Origin: Mangrovibacillus cuniculi
Lineage (GTDB): Bacteria; Bacillota; Bacilli; Bacillales; R1DC41
Length of the DNA: 64,000 bases
Direction of reading: 5' to 3'
Assembly (NCBI RefSeq): GCF_015482585.1
Contig: NZ_CP049742.1
Coordinates: forward strand, 1,725,277 to 1,789,276
The first letter of the stretch is position 1. Every line of letters starts with the position of its first letter. Positions 1 to 8,998 of this stretch are shown here, piece by piece. The notes beneath the pieces were generated by a model that was not told where the DNA came from, ran no database searches, and saw only the letters and a program-made list of their open reading frames with translations. Position numbers and translations under genes: made by a program.

Positions 1-770
1 TGCTCTTGCTCTTGTTCTTGCTCTTGTTCTTGAACGGTTTCAGCATCAACTTCAGGTCTGGATAGCTCTAGTTCTTTCTCCATATCAGAGAATTCTAGGA
101 GTTCCTCTAAAGTATCTTCTTCTAATTCAAGTGATGAAGTTTCATCTACTAGTTCTTTTGGAAGATCAGCCTCAGCATTACTATCTGTCGAGTTTAGTAA
201 GTGTTCCAACCAGTCCTGTGAAACCTCAACTATTTCTTCTTCTGTTTCAGTCACTGCAACTTGTCCGTTTCCAAATAATTCTTCTAGTTCATCTACTTTT
301 TCTACATTTTCAATACTTTCATCTACTAAATTGTCCTCTTCATTTAAGGCTATAAGCACATCATTTTCAAATGTATCACTTGATAAATTTGTTTCAACTT
401 GTGCTTCTTTTTGAATAAAATTATTGCTTTCTATTACTTCTTCCAACTCTTCATTTTCTGATTCAATTACATGTTGTGTTTGGTAGCTATCTTCTGCATT
501 TTCTGCATTTGTATTAGAGTCATGTGCTAACAGAAAAAACATAGAAAACTTCTTCTCTACAAAGTAAGCGACAATCAGACATAACAGAAGTAGATAAAGA
601 CTAACTTCATATAAAGATAAAACAGTAAGACCTGCTGTACCAATTGTAGCAAAAATCAAAGAAATCCCTACTATGTACCATCTGCCTCGAAAGGAAATTG
701 GTAATGGGAGAAAAGCTATAATTGGGACCAATAGCAAAACTCCAATGAATAAAAATATAAACGGTACCAT
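1..770 (-). CDS. Membrane protein with acidic cytoplasmic or extracellular tail (C-terminus outside window)
   Basis: I do not recognise the family. The frame is open from an ATG at 770, preceded by an AAAAGGGG ribosome binding site, to the window edge, so the C-terminus is missing. The first 75 residues hold about three hydrophobic segments. The rest is very rich in Glu, Asp, Ser and Asn, with no obvious fold. At the window edge it becomes a run of alternating Gln-Glu codons (positions 1-35), a simple-sequence tract prone to length change. It is divergent from the prepilin genes at 900, separated by about 130 bases. A link to the pilus locus is inference from position only. Confidence 0.75.
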   Translation of the reverse strand, partial: MVPFIFLFIGVLLLVPIIAFLPLPISFRGRWYIVGISLIFATIGTAGLTVLSLYEVSLYLLLLCLIVAYFVEKKFSMFFLLAHDSNTNAENAEDSYQTQHVIESENEELEEVIESNNFIQKEAQVETNLSSDTFENDVLIALNEEDNLVDESIENVEKVDELEELFGNGQVAVTETEEEIVEVSQDWLEHLLNSTDSNAEADLPKELVDETSSLELEEDTLEELLEFSDMEKELELSRPEVDAETVQEQEQEQEQE

Positions 771-899
771 TGCATTACCCCTTTTTTCATTAATAGAATA
801 ATATATACCTATTACTACTACAAAAGTATGAATTTAGACAGTTTTCGACTATAAGTTATTGTATAATAAACTTACAGATAAAGAAAGAAGGTGAATGAA

Positions 900-1388
900 T
901 TGGAACAAGGAAATTTACTACAAAGTGACAAAGGTCTCACACTAATTGAAGTATTAGTTTCTGTTACCATTCTCGCAATTGTTTTACTCACCTTCTTACA
1001 ATACTTTATACAAGCGAATACATTTACTAACCAAAACCTAAAAAAAACTGTCGGAGTGAATGTTGCACGTAATGCCCTTATGTACATTGAGAATGACAGC
1101 TTTTTAGAGGTGAAGCAAAGATTTATAAATAATGAAGTAAACTATTTGTATATATGCATAGAAGGATACACCTATTCTACCGTATCTCAACCACCAAACC
1201 AGTGTGAGCACGTTGTTATTAATAACCTTCCATACAAAGTGACTTATAAGGCAAAAGGCGATAAGGAACAATGGTCAAAGCGTGAATCTAATACTATTCC
1301 AATAGAAGTTACAGTAGAATGGGAGATTAACAAGAGAGAATTTGAAACCACTTTGGAAGGAAAGGTAACTAGTGAAGATATTCGATAA
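900..1388 (+). CDS. Type IV prepilin-like protein (pseudopilin)
   Basis: 162 residues. A short charged leader ends in a glycine, followed by LTLIEVLVSVTILAIVLL, the classic class III prepilin signal: processing after the Gly by a prepilin peptidase, Glu at +5 of the mature protein, then a hydrophobic helix. The start is set at TTG 900 because AAGGTG lies six bases upstream; a GTG at 891 in the same frame has no well-placed site. Two cysteines lie about 15 residues apart in the C-terminal half. It overlaps the next gene by 17 bases, so the two are co-translated. Probably a minor pilin of a type IV pilus; it lacks close similarity to ComG pseudopilins that I can name. Confidence 0.85.
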   Translation: MEQGNLLQSDKGLTLIEVLVSVTILAIVLLTFLQYFIQANTFTNQNLKKTVGVNVARNALMYIENDSFLEVKQRFINNEVNYLYICIEGYTYSTVSQPPNQCEHVVINNLPYKVTYKAKGDKEQWSKRESNTIPIEVTVEWEINKREFETTLEGKVTSEDIR

Positions 1389-1941
1389 TAGAGGTGTAAC
1401 TTTAATTGAACTACTTATTACATTAACTATCGTTGCAATCCTTTTTCCGGTTATGTATGGTGTTCTCATTTCGGGTATGAAAGTCTATGAAAACATTACT
1501 ATAGATGCAAAACTTAGGGAAGAGGCAGACTATGTATCTTCCATGATTGTAAACACTCTTTATGCTAATCCATTTGATACCGTAGAACCATGTAAAAATA
1601 AAGAAAACTGTCTTTCTTTTTTGTCCACTACCTCTTTGAGTGGAACATCATACGGAGATAATAGTGAGTACACTGACATTACACGAAAAGATGCAAATGA
1701 GTCTGGGTTCCCAATAGAGGTTGCTGAACCAACTAGTTCCATTGATATTAATGGATCCCCGGTTTCACTTCAAGCAAAGTATAGCGGTTCTACCATTGAA
1801 TTAACATCTTGCAATGGGGAAGCCATTACTGATCCTCGAACCATTGATTCATGCACAGAAGGAGTTATTCAACTAAGGCTTGTTGTTCAATCTAAGCAAA
1901 ATGATCATTCTGTAGAATTGGTTAGTCAATTTGGCTTTTAG
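1372..1941 (+). CDS. Type IV prepilin-like protein (minor pilin)
   Basis: 189 residues from a GTG start with GGAAAGG seven bases upstream. The leader is only about eight residues (ending NRG), followed by VTLIELLITLTIVAILFPV with Glu at +5, so it is a prepilin peptidase substrate. The globular part has four cysteines (a CKNKENC pair and two near the end), suggesting disulfides outside the membrane. It overlaps both its upstream and downstream neighbours, forming a three-gene operon. PulG/PilV/PilW-type minor pilin is the best general description; the specific role is unknown. Confidence 0.83.
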   Translation: MKIFDNRGVTLIELLITLTIVAILFPVMYGVLISGMKVYENITIDAKLREEADYVSSMIVNTLYANPFDTVEPCKNKENCLSFLSTTSLSGTSYGDNSEYTDITRKDANESGFPIEVAEPTSSIDINGSPVSLQAKYSGSTIELTSCNGEAITDPRTIDSCTEGVIQLRLVVQSKQNDHSVELVSQFGF

Positions 1942-1954
1942 AAAGGTGAGTAGA

Positions 1955-3967
1955 ATGATAATAAATGAGAATGGTAATTCCCTAATAACCGTTTTAGTAA
2001 CAACTCTAGTTTTGACAACACTCGGCTTAGCAATCGTCGCAGCCTCCATTGGTGGGGCAGAAAGAACAGAGCTTAGAGAAGCTGATATAGAGATAACCTA
2101 TGAAGCTATAAAACTTGCAGATGACATTACATCTACGCTAGCAACAAAATTACAGGAATTTTCCATAACTACACTCTTAAGTAATCCACCTCAATTAATA
2201 TCTGAAACTACTTCATTTGTTGATAATCAAATCACTAATGTCCTAAGTACATTACAATTAGGAGAATTAGAAAATAAAAGTTTTATCGAATGCGTAAGTG
2301 TAGTGGATGTTACAGAAAGCTCACCAAAGTCTGTACTAAAATCAAACTATAATGGTAATTGCGATGATAGTGTTACTTTAGATGGACCAACACTTCAATT
2401 GAATGGTTCCACAAGTAGAGTATACGAGATTATTATTCAAACAAAAAACACCGAGAAAACACAAGCCAATATTAATCGTACTCTGAGGAAGAGGATAATT
2501 CTATCACCTCTACCTAGCTTTTTACATTATGCATTGGGTGCTGGTGGTGATTTAATATTGAATGGCTCTCCCACTATAAATGGTGATATTTATGCAGGGA
2601 ATTTATTAATAAAAGATCAAGCTAACTATTGTTTAGATGACTGCAAATCTTTTAAAACAGCTAATTCGCTAATGCCTTTTGTAAATGGTGATATTTTCTC
2701 TAATAACCCAGGAATATTACCTTTAATAACGCAAGAAAATTTTTATAAAAATGCAGTGCCTAAGATAAAAGGTGACAGTCAGTTTACAAATGTCGACTTA
2801 CTCAAAGGATTTACAGAGCAACGTCAATTAATTTTATCTGATATTACTGTTGAAGGAACTACATTAGATTTATTAAGCTCTACTTCTCAAACTATAAGCA
2901 ATATAGCTAATACAAAAGGAATCCGTGCACTTGATCTAATTCCGATACCCGATTTAGGTCTTGATAACACACTTTCAGACGTTGGAAGTTTAATCACTGA
3001 AAATCTTCCTATTGAAAATGTACTAGACATTGAAGGGGTATTTACAAATGCTGCGGCATTAATTGATCCAATCATTCCAGCAGGAACACAATTAATAACA
3101 CACACAGGTGATTTAGTAATCACAAATCTTTCCAATAGTTTATCTTTACCAAACATTATTGTGGACGGAGACGTGGTTATCTTAGGAAATAAGCCAATTG
3201 ATTTAAAAAACATTATTGCAACAGGGGATATTAAAGTTATTAATTTGAAAGACTCTGTAAATTTACCTACAACTAGTAAGCTTATTTCATTAGGGAAAAT
3301 AGAAATTGAGAGTGTGTCTAATACAGTTATTGGTGGAGATTTGTTTGCAGCAGGGGATTTACTTTTAAAATCTTCTGGCTCTAATAACTTTGTTGTAACA
3401 GGAACTCTCTTGACGGAAGGTAAAGTAACTATTAGTGGTGACAGTAGTGATACAACGGAAGAAGATGATTTTATTCAATTCGATTCTGTAATCTATTCTC
3501 TAGGAGAAGCAAATGTATCTAATTTAGGCATAAAAAAACCTGAAAGTACCGATGGACAGTTAATTCTATTAGCAGGGGATAAATTGAATATATATAGAAT
3601 TAATGAGTTTAGTTATTTTGATGCTAATATACAAGAAGCAGAGAACGGACTTCCAGATCGAGAAGATTCCAGTATTTCTTCACTTCAAGCGTTCTTTTAT
3701 ACCGAGAAGGGTGCGGAATTATATGGCGTAGGTTCCTCATTTTTTGTTAATGGTGGAGTTTTCGCTAAAGAAGATCTGACAATAAACGCTATTAGAGGTA
3801 GTATCGATAATATATCAGAAGCATCGAGTATCTTAGGTGAAAATCAACAAGATCAACTTTCACGTTTTATCGTAGATTATAAGAGAGATATTATCCTACA
3901 AAACATTGACGCACTACCAAAACCATCTAAACTTACATTAATCACTGATCAACAAACAGTTCAATAA
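1955..3967 (+). CDS. PilX-like protein with large repetitive, probably beta-helical body
   Basis: 670 residues. ATG 1955 is chosen because AAAGGTGAG lies just upstream; a TTG at 1931 would overlap the previous gene. The N-terminus (ENGNSLITVLVTTLVLTTLG) resembles PilX N-terminal segments: a short polar leader, one hydrophobic helix, then a charged helix, without the canonical Glu+5. From about residue 190 onward there are recurrent short motifs such as INGDIYAGNLLI, GDVVILGN, GDIKVINL and GGDLFAAGDLLL, typical of beta-helix or bactofilin-like solenoids. It is the last gene of the prepilin operon and ends in a shared terminator. An elongated pilus-tip or surface protein is inferred. Confidence 0.78.
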   Translation: MIINENGNSLITVLVTTLVLTTLGLAIVAASIGGAERTELREADIEITYEAIKLADDITSTLATKLQEFSITTLLSNPPQLISETTSFVDNQITNVLSTLQLGELENKSFIECVSVVDVTESSPKSVLKSNYNGNCDDSVTLDGPTLQLNGSTSRVYEIIIQTKNTEKTQANINRTLRKRIILSPLPSFLHYALGAGGDLILNGSPTINGDIYAGNLLIKDQANYCLDDCKSFKTANSLMPFVNGDIFSNNPGILPLITQENFYKNAVPKIKGDSQFTNVDLLKGFTEQRQLILSDITVEGTTLDLLSSTSQTISNIANTKGIRALDLIPIPDLGLDNTLSDVGSLITENLPIENVLDIEGVFTNAAALIDPIIPAGTQLITHTGDLVITNLSNSLSLPNIIVDGDVVILGNKPIDLKNIIATGDIKVINLKDSVNLPTTSKLISLGKIEIESVSNTVIGGDLFAAGDLLLKSSGSNNFVVTGTLLTEGKVTISGDSSDTTEEDDFIQFDSVIYSLGEANVSNLGIKKPESTDGQLILLAGDKLNIYRINEFSYFDANIQEAENGLPDREDSSISSLQAFFYTEKGAELYGVGSSFFVNGGVFAKEDLTINAIRGSIDNISEASSILGENQQDQLSRFIVDYKRDIILQNIDALPKPSKLTLITDQQTVQ

Positions 3968-3972
3968 AGGTA

Positions 3973-4006
3973 AAAAGGTTCTCCAATAAGATGGAGAACC
4001 TTTTTA
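3973..4006. terminator. Bidirectional terminator between pilin operon and VWA gene
   Basis: A perfect 14-bp inverted repeat (AAAAAGGTTCTCCA / TGGAGAACCTTTTT) with a 6-base loop. It has an A-run on one side and a T-run on the other, and sits between two convergent genes. Confidence 0.9.
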
Positions 4007-4007
4007 C

Positions 4008-6983
4008 TTACCATTTTCCTTCACCGTTGTCAGACACGGGATTTTCAGGAGTTACTTCAAATACAGCGTTTGCTTTAATAGATTTATTATCATCAGCAAC
4101 TACTGTGACAGTACCATAGCCTTTTTCTTCCGCAACAATGTACCAAACATTATTCTCATTGATAATATTAATCTTTGTTTCGTCTGTAGAAACTACTGTT
4201 GATAACTTTTTATTTGTAGCATTACTCGGTGTAAACATCAGTAACGATTCTACTGGAATTTTTGCACCTTCTACAATTGAATAGGAAGGTTTAGTGAAAT
4301 ACATACCGGTCAACGGGATATAAGGATCTATTACTTCTATGTTGACAACTGTGTTCACTTCGCTTCCATCTATAGCTGAAAACGTAATCGTTGTCTTTCC
4401 AACTTCTAGTCCAACAATATTTATCTTATTGCCGTTATAAACGAACTCTAACAGGTTACCAATAGGCGGTAAAAGATCGCTAAGAATGGATTCATTTACA
4501 GTGACTATGTTTTTATCCGATATGGTTACCTTATACTTTTTATTTGTAGCATCGATAGGGCTTATATTTACAGAAACATCCATTGACTTACCCTTATCAA
4601 GTTTAATTGGATTTGGTGAAACATTGATGGACTGAACTAATCGATTAACAGTAACTTCTTTTCTAATTACTCTATTTAAAGCAAAGGCACCTCTAGACCT
4701 AACTTCTATCTCGATTAGACCTTTTCCGACAAGCGGATGAACAGAGTTTTTATTAAATGACGTCCATTCGGTCCAACTAGCATCTCCTGTTTTTGTACGT
4801 ATTTCTAAAGATACATCTTTTCCTTGAGGTACTTTAGTTAGTTTGGTACTAGCACCTATTGATGTCTTTCCACCTGATGGAATAATGTTATTCGTTGTAT
4901 CTTCTATAATATCGTAATCAGCAACTAGATATATTTCACGAACATCATCATCTGCGTAGGTGATTTGAATAACTGAGTTATCTGTACCGATCTTATAGTT
5001 CATGTTCTTAATAGGCTTAACAGTAAGCTCCGGTGTTTCAGAACTAATTAATCTTGCAACAGAATTACCAGTAGAATTTTCTATTTTTTGTATGCTTCCG
5101 GAAGCTTCTCCATCTAAAAAGAAATCTGGAATTCCTAAACCTAGTAATGTATCATAGGGCCAATCTAATCTAACTTTTGACGTGATACGATCTGTTGCTT
5201 GAGTTATATTATTTATTTGTACTCCACTAGCACTGAAGCGAGAATCAGTAAATTCAACTTTTGCTGCAGGAAGTGCCACTTGATTTAGTGACCAATCTGT
5301 TTTTAGTCTAATAGTTTTTTGTAATAGATTACTAGAGAATTTTCCATTAGTATACGTTAAAGCGTCTTGTACGGAGATCTCTAAATTTTTTACTCCATTA
5401 GAGTCCGTAACTCTTACTCCATTTGAACTACTAACTAAAGATATTCCAGGTGGCAGAGGTTGGATAATCTTAATATTCCTAATAGTTCCATTCACACTAT
5501 TAGTTAGACCCCCTGGTGTAAGTCTATAGTTCACATCAAAGTGATGACCAGTTGGTTGTCTTTCATAGATGTAAAGACTATTTACTCTGTTGGTCACCTG
5601 CACTAAACTCGCAGATCCCTCTATACTTGGTGGAGCCTCATCCGAAACTGTTACAGTAACTGGATTATGTTTAAAGGATACCATTTCTTTTGTTTTTGGG
5701 TCCACATATTTCATCCAAATAGAGTCAAATGTATACGTACCTTTTTCTTTAAACTCTAATGGTAACGTTACAGTTCTCGAAGAAGGTGTCCCTTGATTTG
5801 GCAAGAACTCAAAAACTTGCCTTACACTAATTTGATTTCCTTCTTGCGTAGCTCCGCTGTTTTGTCCAACTACTACTTTCCCATTGAACTTTGATACATC
5901 AATCGACACATCTGTTGAAATAGAAGGAGCACTAATAGCTTCGGCGATCTGTTGAAAGACGCTATTGATGTTTGATGTCGAAGCCTTAATAGCAGACCCT
6001 CCAGCTACACTAGCCAATTGTTGAAGATACTCATGATCAAGTTCTTCCGGTTTATCACCGAATCCTACAGTATGGAAACGAATGTTATTTGCCTTAAAAA
6101 ACTCTAACTGTTTAACAGTATGACGTTTAATAGTTTCATAATAATCTGAACTATTCATGAAACCTAAATTTATGGTTTGATTGCCATCAATTATGGATGC
6201 ATTGGTATGCTTATGATTATGATTTTCATCAATGATGTAACTAACGAAGTACTGACCAAACCATGAGTATGCATTCTCATAATAGACAGTTTTAAAACCT
6301 TCAAATAACTTATTAGAATAATCTACACCATTAGAATTCATCTTTGTAACTTTTTTATATTGAACTTTTTCAATACTCTCTGAGAAAGTCGGCTTACCAT
6401 CTGTTAGAAAAATGACATGTTTAGACTTATTAGGTTTATACGTATTGTTTGCATTAAGTGAATTGTTAAATAAAGCATTAGTTCTAATTAGTGCACTAGT
6501 ATAGTTTGTTGCACCCTTTGCGCTAATCTGTTGCACCATATTTTCAATTAAATTTAATTGTGACTGACCTTTTCCAAAATTCAATAAGTGATTAGTTTCT
6601 ACAGTATCACTAAATGGTACTAGAGCAAATTGGTCTTCAGGATGTCCATTTAGCCTGAAGTATTCAATCGCGCTGTAAACTGCGTTTTTTGCTGAGGCAT
6701 ACTTTCCAAGGTTTAAGCCTCCTTCATTCATCGACCCCGACTTATCAAAAACGAATACGACATCTACTGGTTCCCGATCAGCAGTAGATACACTACCACT
6801 AGGATTAAACTGAATAGACAAATTAGCCTTAGCATTACTATCTACTGGCTTTACTACATTTGCTGGTGAAGCTGTTACTGTATAGTCAACTCTTGGTGTT
6901 GTAGTAGTTTGAGCACTAGTTACGGACGAAAAAAATGTTAGTAAAAGTACAACTGGAATAAAAGGCTTCATGAATTTTTTCAC
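4008..6983 (-). CDS. Secreted VWA-domain protein with two Big2-type Ig-like domains
   Basis: 991 residues from GTG 6983 (AGGAGGG six bases upstream). Residues 1-24 are a signal peptide (KPFIPVVLLLTFFSSVTSAQ). A von Willebrand A domain follows (about 70-350), with an intact metal-binding MIDAS motif DKSGS and downstream TNYTS and DG motifs. The middle is beta-rich. The C-terminus has two Ig-like Big2 repeats, at about 790-880 and 890-985, each with the ISPIDATNKK / FTPSNATNKK signature. No LPXTG or SLH anchor is present, so it is secreted or held by another partner. It is convergent with the prepilin operon. VWA proteins are established pilus-tip adhesins in other Gram-positive and type IV pilus systems; that role here is inference. 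Confidence 0.88.
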   Translation of the reverse strand: MKKFMKPFIPVVLLLTFFSSVTSAQTTTTPRVDYTVTASPANVVKPVDSNAKANLSIQFNPSGSVSTADREPVDVVFVFDKSGSMNEGGLNLGKYASAKNAVYSAIEYFRLNGHPEDQFALVPFSDTVETNHLLNFGKGQSQLNLIENMVQQISAKGATNYTSALIRTNALFNNSLNANNTYKPNKSKHVIFLTDGKPTFSESIEKVQYKKVTKMNSNGVDYSNKLFEGFKTVYYENAYSWFGQYFVSYIIDENHNHKHTNASIIDGNQTINLGFMNSSDYYETIKRHTVKQLEFFKANNIRFHTVGFGDKPEELDHEYLQQLASVAGGSAIKASTSNINSVFQQIAEAISAPSISTDVSIDVSKFNGKVVVGQNSGATQEGNQISVRQVFEFLPNQGTPSSRTVTLPLEFKEKGTYTFDSIWMKYVDPKTKEMVSFKHNPVTVTVSDEAPPSIEGSASLVQVTNRVNSLYIYERQPTGHHFDVNYRLTPGGLTNSVNGTIRNIKIIQPLPPGISLVSSSNGVRVTDSNGVKNLEISVQDALTYTNGKFSSNLLQKTIRLKTDWSLNQVALPAAKVEFTDSRFSASGVQINNITQATDRITSKVRLDWPYDTLLGLGIPDFFLDGEASGSIQKIENSTGNSVARLISSETPELTVKPIKNMNYKIGTDNSVIQITYADDDVREIYLVADYDIIEDTTNNIIPSGGKTSIGASTKLTKVPQGKDVSLEIRTKTGDASWTEWTSFNKNSVHPLVGKGLIEIEVRSRGAFALNRVIRKEVTVNRLVQSINVSPNPIKLDKGKSMDVSVNISPIDATNKKYKVTISDKNIVTVNESILSDLLPPIGNLLEFVYNGNKINIVGLEVGKTTITFSAIDGSEVNTVVNIEVIDPYIPLTGMYFTKPSYSIVEGAKIPVESLLMFTPSNATNKKLSTVVSTDETKINIINENNVWYIVAEEKGYGTVTVVADDNKSIKANAVFEVTPENPVSDNGEGKW

Positions 6984-7157
6984 TTCAAGCCCTCCTATTT
7001 AAATATGATACTTAATTATATCAATCTATAAAGGAAAGAAGTAGTACATTTGTCATATTTCCTCATAAAATTTCATTTATTTTTCTTGTATTACAGTAAC
7101 CTCTTTTTGTGCATAACCAATATTTGTTGAAATAAGTCATTTTACCATTCACGTAAA

Positions 7158-7206
7158 TAAAAAAACAGTAGTCCTTTTTAGCTATTCGCTTACTCTGGAC
7201 TACTGT
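7158..7206 (-). terminator. Terminator of the diguanylate cyclase gene
   Basis: The inverted repeat ACAGTAGTCC / GGACTACTGT, followed on the minus strand by seven T residues, lies immediately after the stop codon. Confidence 0.85.
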
Positions 7207-7207
7207 C

Positions 7208-8917
7208 TTATTTAACATAACCCGCAACCCGGTTACGCCCCGCCTGCTTTGCACCAGTATACAGTGCTCGGTCAGCGTGTCTAATTAATGTTAATGCATC
7301 ATCCGCGTCGAACGGCGCAGTTGCTACACCAATACTTGCAGTTACAAATACAGATAATTCTTTTCTTACTTCACTTAAGTCTGTGTACAATTTAAAAGGT
7401 GTTGTAGCTAATTCTTCTCGAAATTGTTCCGCAATCTCCAATGCTTCTTTTTTATTAAAGCTCGGAAGATACACCACAAACTCTTCTCCACCAAATCGTG
7501 CTACAGTACCTAAATGATGAAACATTTGGGTTAATCGTTCCCCAACTTCCTTTAAAATCTGATTTCCGCTTTGGTGACCGTAACTGTCATTTACTTGTTT
7601 AAAATGATCCAAATCAATCATTATTAGAGATAGAGGTTGTTCTTTTTTCATAACAACGGAATGAAATGCGTAAGATAATGATTTCTCAAAATATCTATAA
7701 TTATATAAACCTGTTAAAGCACAATGTTCGCTTTCTCTTTTTGTCTTTTCATGATTTCTAGCATTTTCGATTGCAACAGCAAAATAGGAGCATAAAATAT
7801 CTACCGTCATTAACTGGAATTTCTCAAAAGCTCTTTTTCTTATTGAACCTAAAAACAACACAGCTACAACCTGATTATTACGGATAATTGGTACGCAAAT
7901 GACACTTTCAATATCACTAGGCATGTATCCTTCTGCTAAAGTCTCCCAATCGGAACGTTGATGATATAAGACGGATTTTTGACTAGCCCAAACCGTACCG
8001 CTAATTCCTTGGTTCTTCTTTAAAGGCTCAATTTTCGTTTTATAAAGTTGTCCCTTCTCCGTTTGACGAAGGATTTCCAGTTGCTCTTTATCATCAATTA
8101 CATCTAGCAGATAAGCATAATCTACTTCTAACGTGGCGGATACTTTTTGAATAAATAAATCTAGTACTTCAGATGCTTTTAATTTTCCTGTAAGTTCATG
8201 TCCAATTTCGACTGCTTGTTGTAAGTAATCATTCACCTTTTCGGTAGTGTTATATATTTGTAGTAATCCTACTGCTAAAAGTATTGGTATTCCGAGCAAC
8301 ACAATTGCCCACGGGCCAATAGCAATATGTAAGTAAAAAGTAGTTATAGCAAATGGATAAAAGAAGAGAGATCCCACTGCCTCCCACAAAAAATCTCTAC
8401 CGAATACTGGCATTTGAACCTTAGATAACTTTGCATATAATAGCAAAAATAATTGACTGACAATCATATTTGATGCCATATAAACAATCGTAGGAATTAT
8501 TAGATGTTGTATAGGCTGAGGACCAGTGACTCCTCCTACCGCGTAAAAGGACAGACCACTTAGGAAAGATACGATCAAAAACATTAATGAATTAATAGGA
8601 TATCTATGTGCTTCTTTTCTAGGAATCCTCCTAATTAGTAGTAATCCGAAAATAGAAGCTTGCACAACTAGTATTTCGATATACAAGTCGTACAATAAAA
8701 AAGCACCAAACGAAAGCCATTGAATGATAAAGAAATCTCTACCTTGTATGGTAATTGGAAACATAGAAACAATGATTCCCAATGAGAAAAACACCATTAA
8801 GTTCCAACCATATTCGATGGTAGGAGGGTAATGCTGATAGGTATAGAATAGAACTGTTGGCAATGTAATTAACCAAGCAATCCAGAAAAACGCCTTCACT
8901 TCTTTTTTCATCAGCAT
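7208..8917 (-). CDS. Membrane-anchored GAF-GGDEF diguanylate cyclase
   Basis: 569 residues. Synthesises the second messenger c-di-GMP from GTP. Residues 1-230 contain six to seven hydrophobic segments (an MASE-like sensor region). A GAF domain spans about 245-390 and a GGDEF domain about 400-565, with an intact active site RFGGEEF. The RxxD inhibitory site expected a few residues upstream is absent, so product inhibition is not predicted. The start at ATG 8917 (GGAGG five bases upstream) is preferred over an in-frame TTG at 8929 that overlaps the ribosome binding site; ATG 8911 is also possible. c-di-GMP often controls pili and adhesion, which fits the surface genes next to it, but regulation of them is inference. 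Confidence 0.92.
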   Translation of the reverse strand: MLMKKEVKAFFWIAWLITLPTVLFYTYQHYPPTIEYGWNLMVFFSLGIIVSMFPITIQGRDFFIIQWLSFGAFLLYDLYIEILVVQASIFGLLLIRRIPRKEAHRYPINSLMFLIVSFLSGLSFYAVGGVTGPQPIQHLIIPTIVYMASNMIVSQLFLLLYAKLSKVQMPVFGRDFLWEAVGSLFFYPFAITTFYLHIAIGPWAIVLLGIPILLAVGLLQIYNTTEKVNDYLQQAVEIGHELTGKLKASEVLDLFIQKVSATLEVDYAYLLDVIDDKEQLEILRQTEKGQLYKTKIEPLKKNQGISGTVWASQKSVLYHQRSDWETLAEGYMPSDIESVICVPIIRNNQVVAVLFLGSIRKRAFEKFQLMTVDILCSYFAVAIENARNHEKTKRESEHCALTGLYNYRYFEKSLSYAFHSVVMKKEQPLSLIMIDLDHFKQVNDSYGHQSGNQILKEVGERLTQMFHHLGTVARFGGEEFVVYLPSFNKKEALEIAEQFREELATTPFKLYTDLSEVRKELSVFVTASIGVATAPFDADDALTLIRHADRALYTGAKQAGRNRVAGYVK

Positions 8918-8998
8918 GTCCCCCTCCAAATATTATTAGTAAAAAAGTCATGCTTTCAGAATACCAAATTATCTAAAAATTGTCACTTACCATTCTAT

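Noticed and set aside
7063-7254. Open frame across the cyclase terminator
   Set aside because: It spans the terminator hairpin and overlaps the end of the cyclase gene; no start signal.
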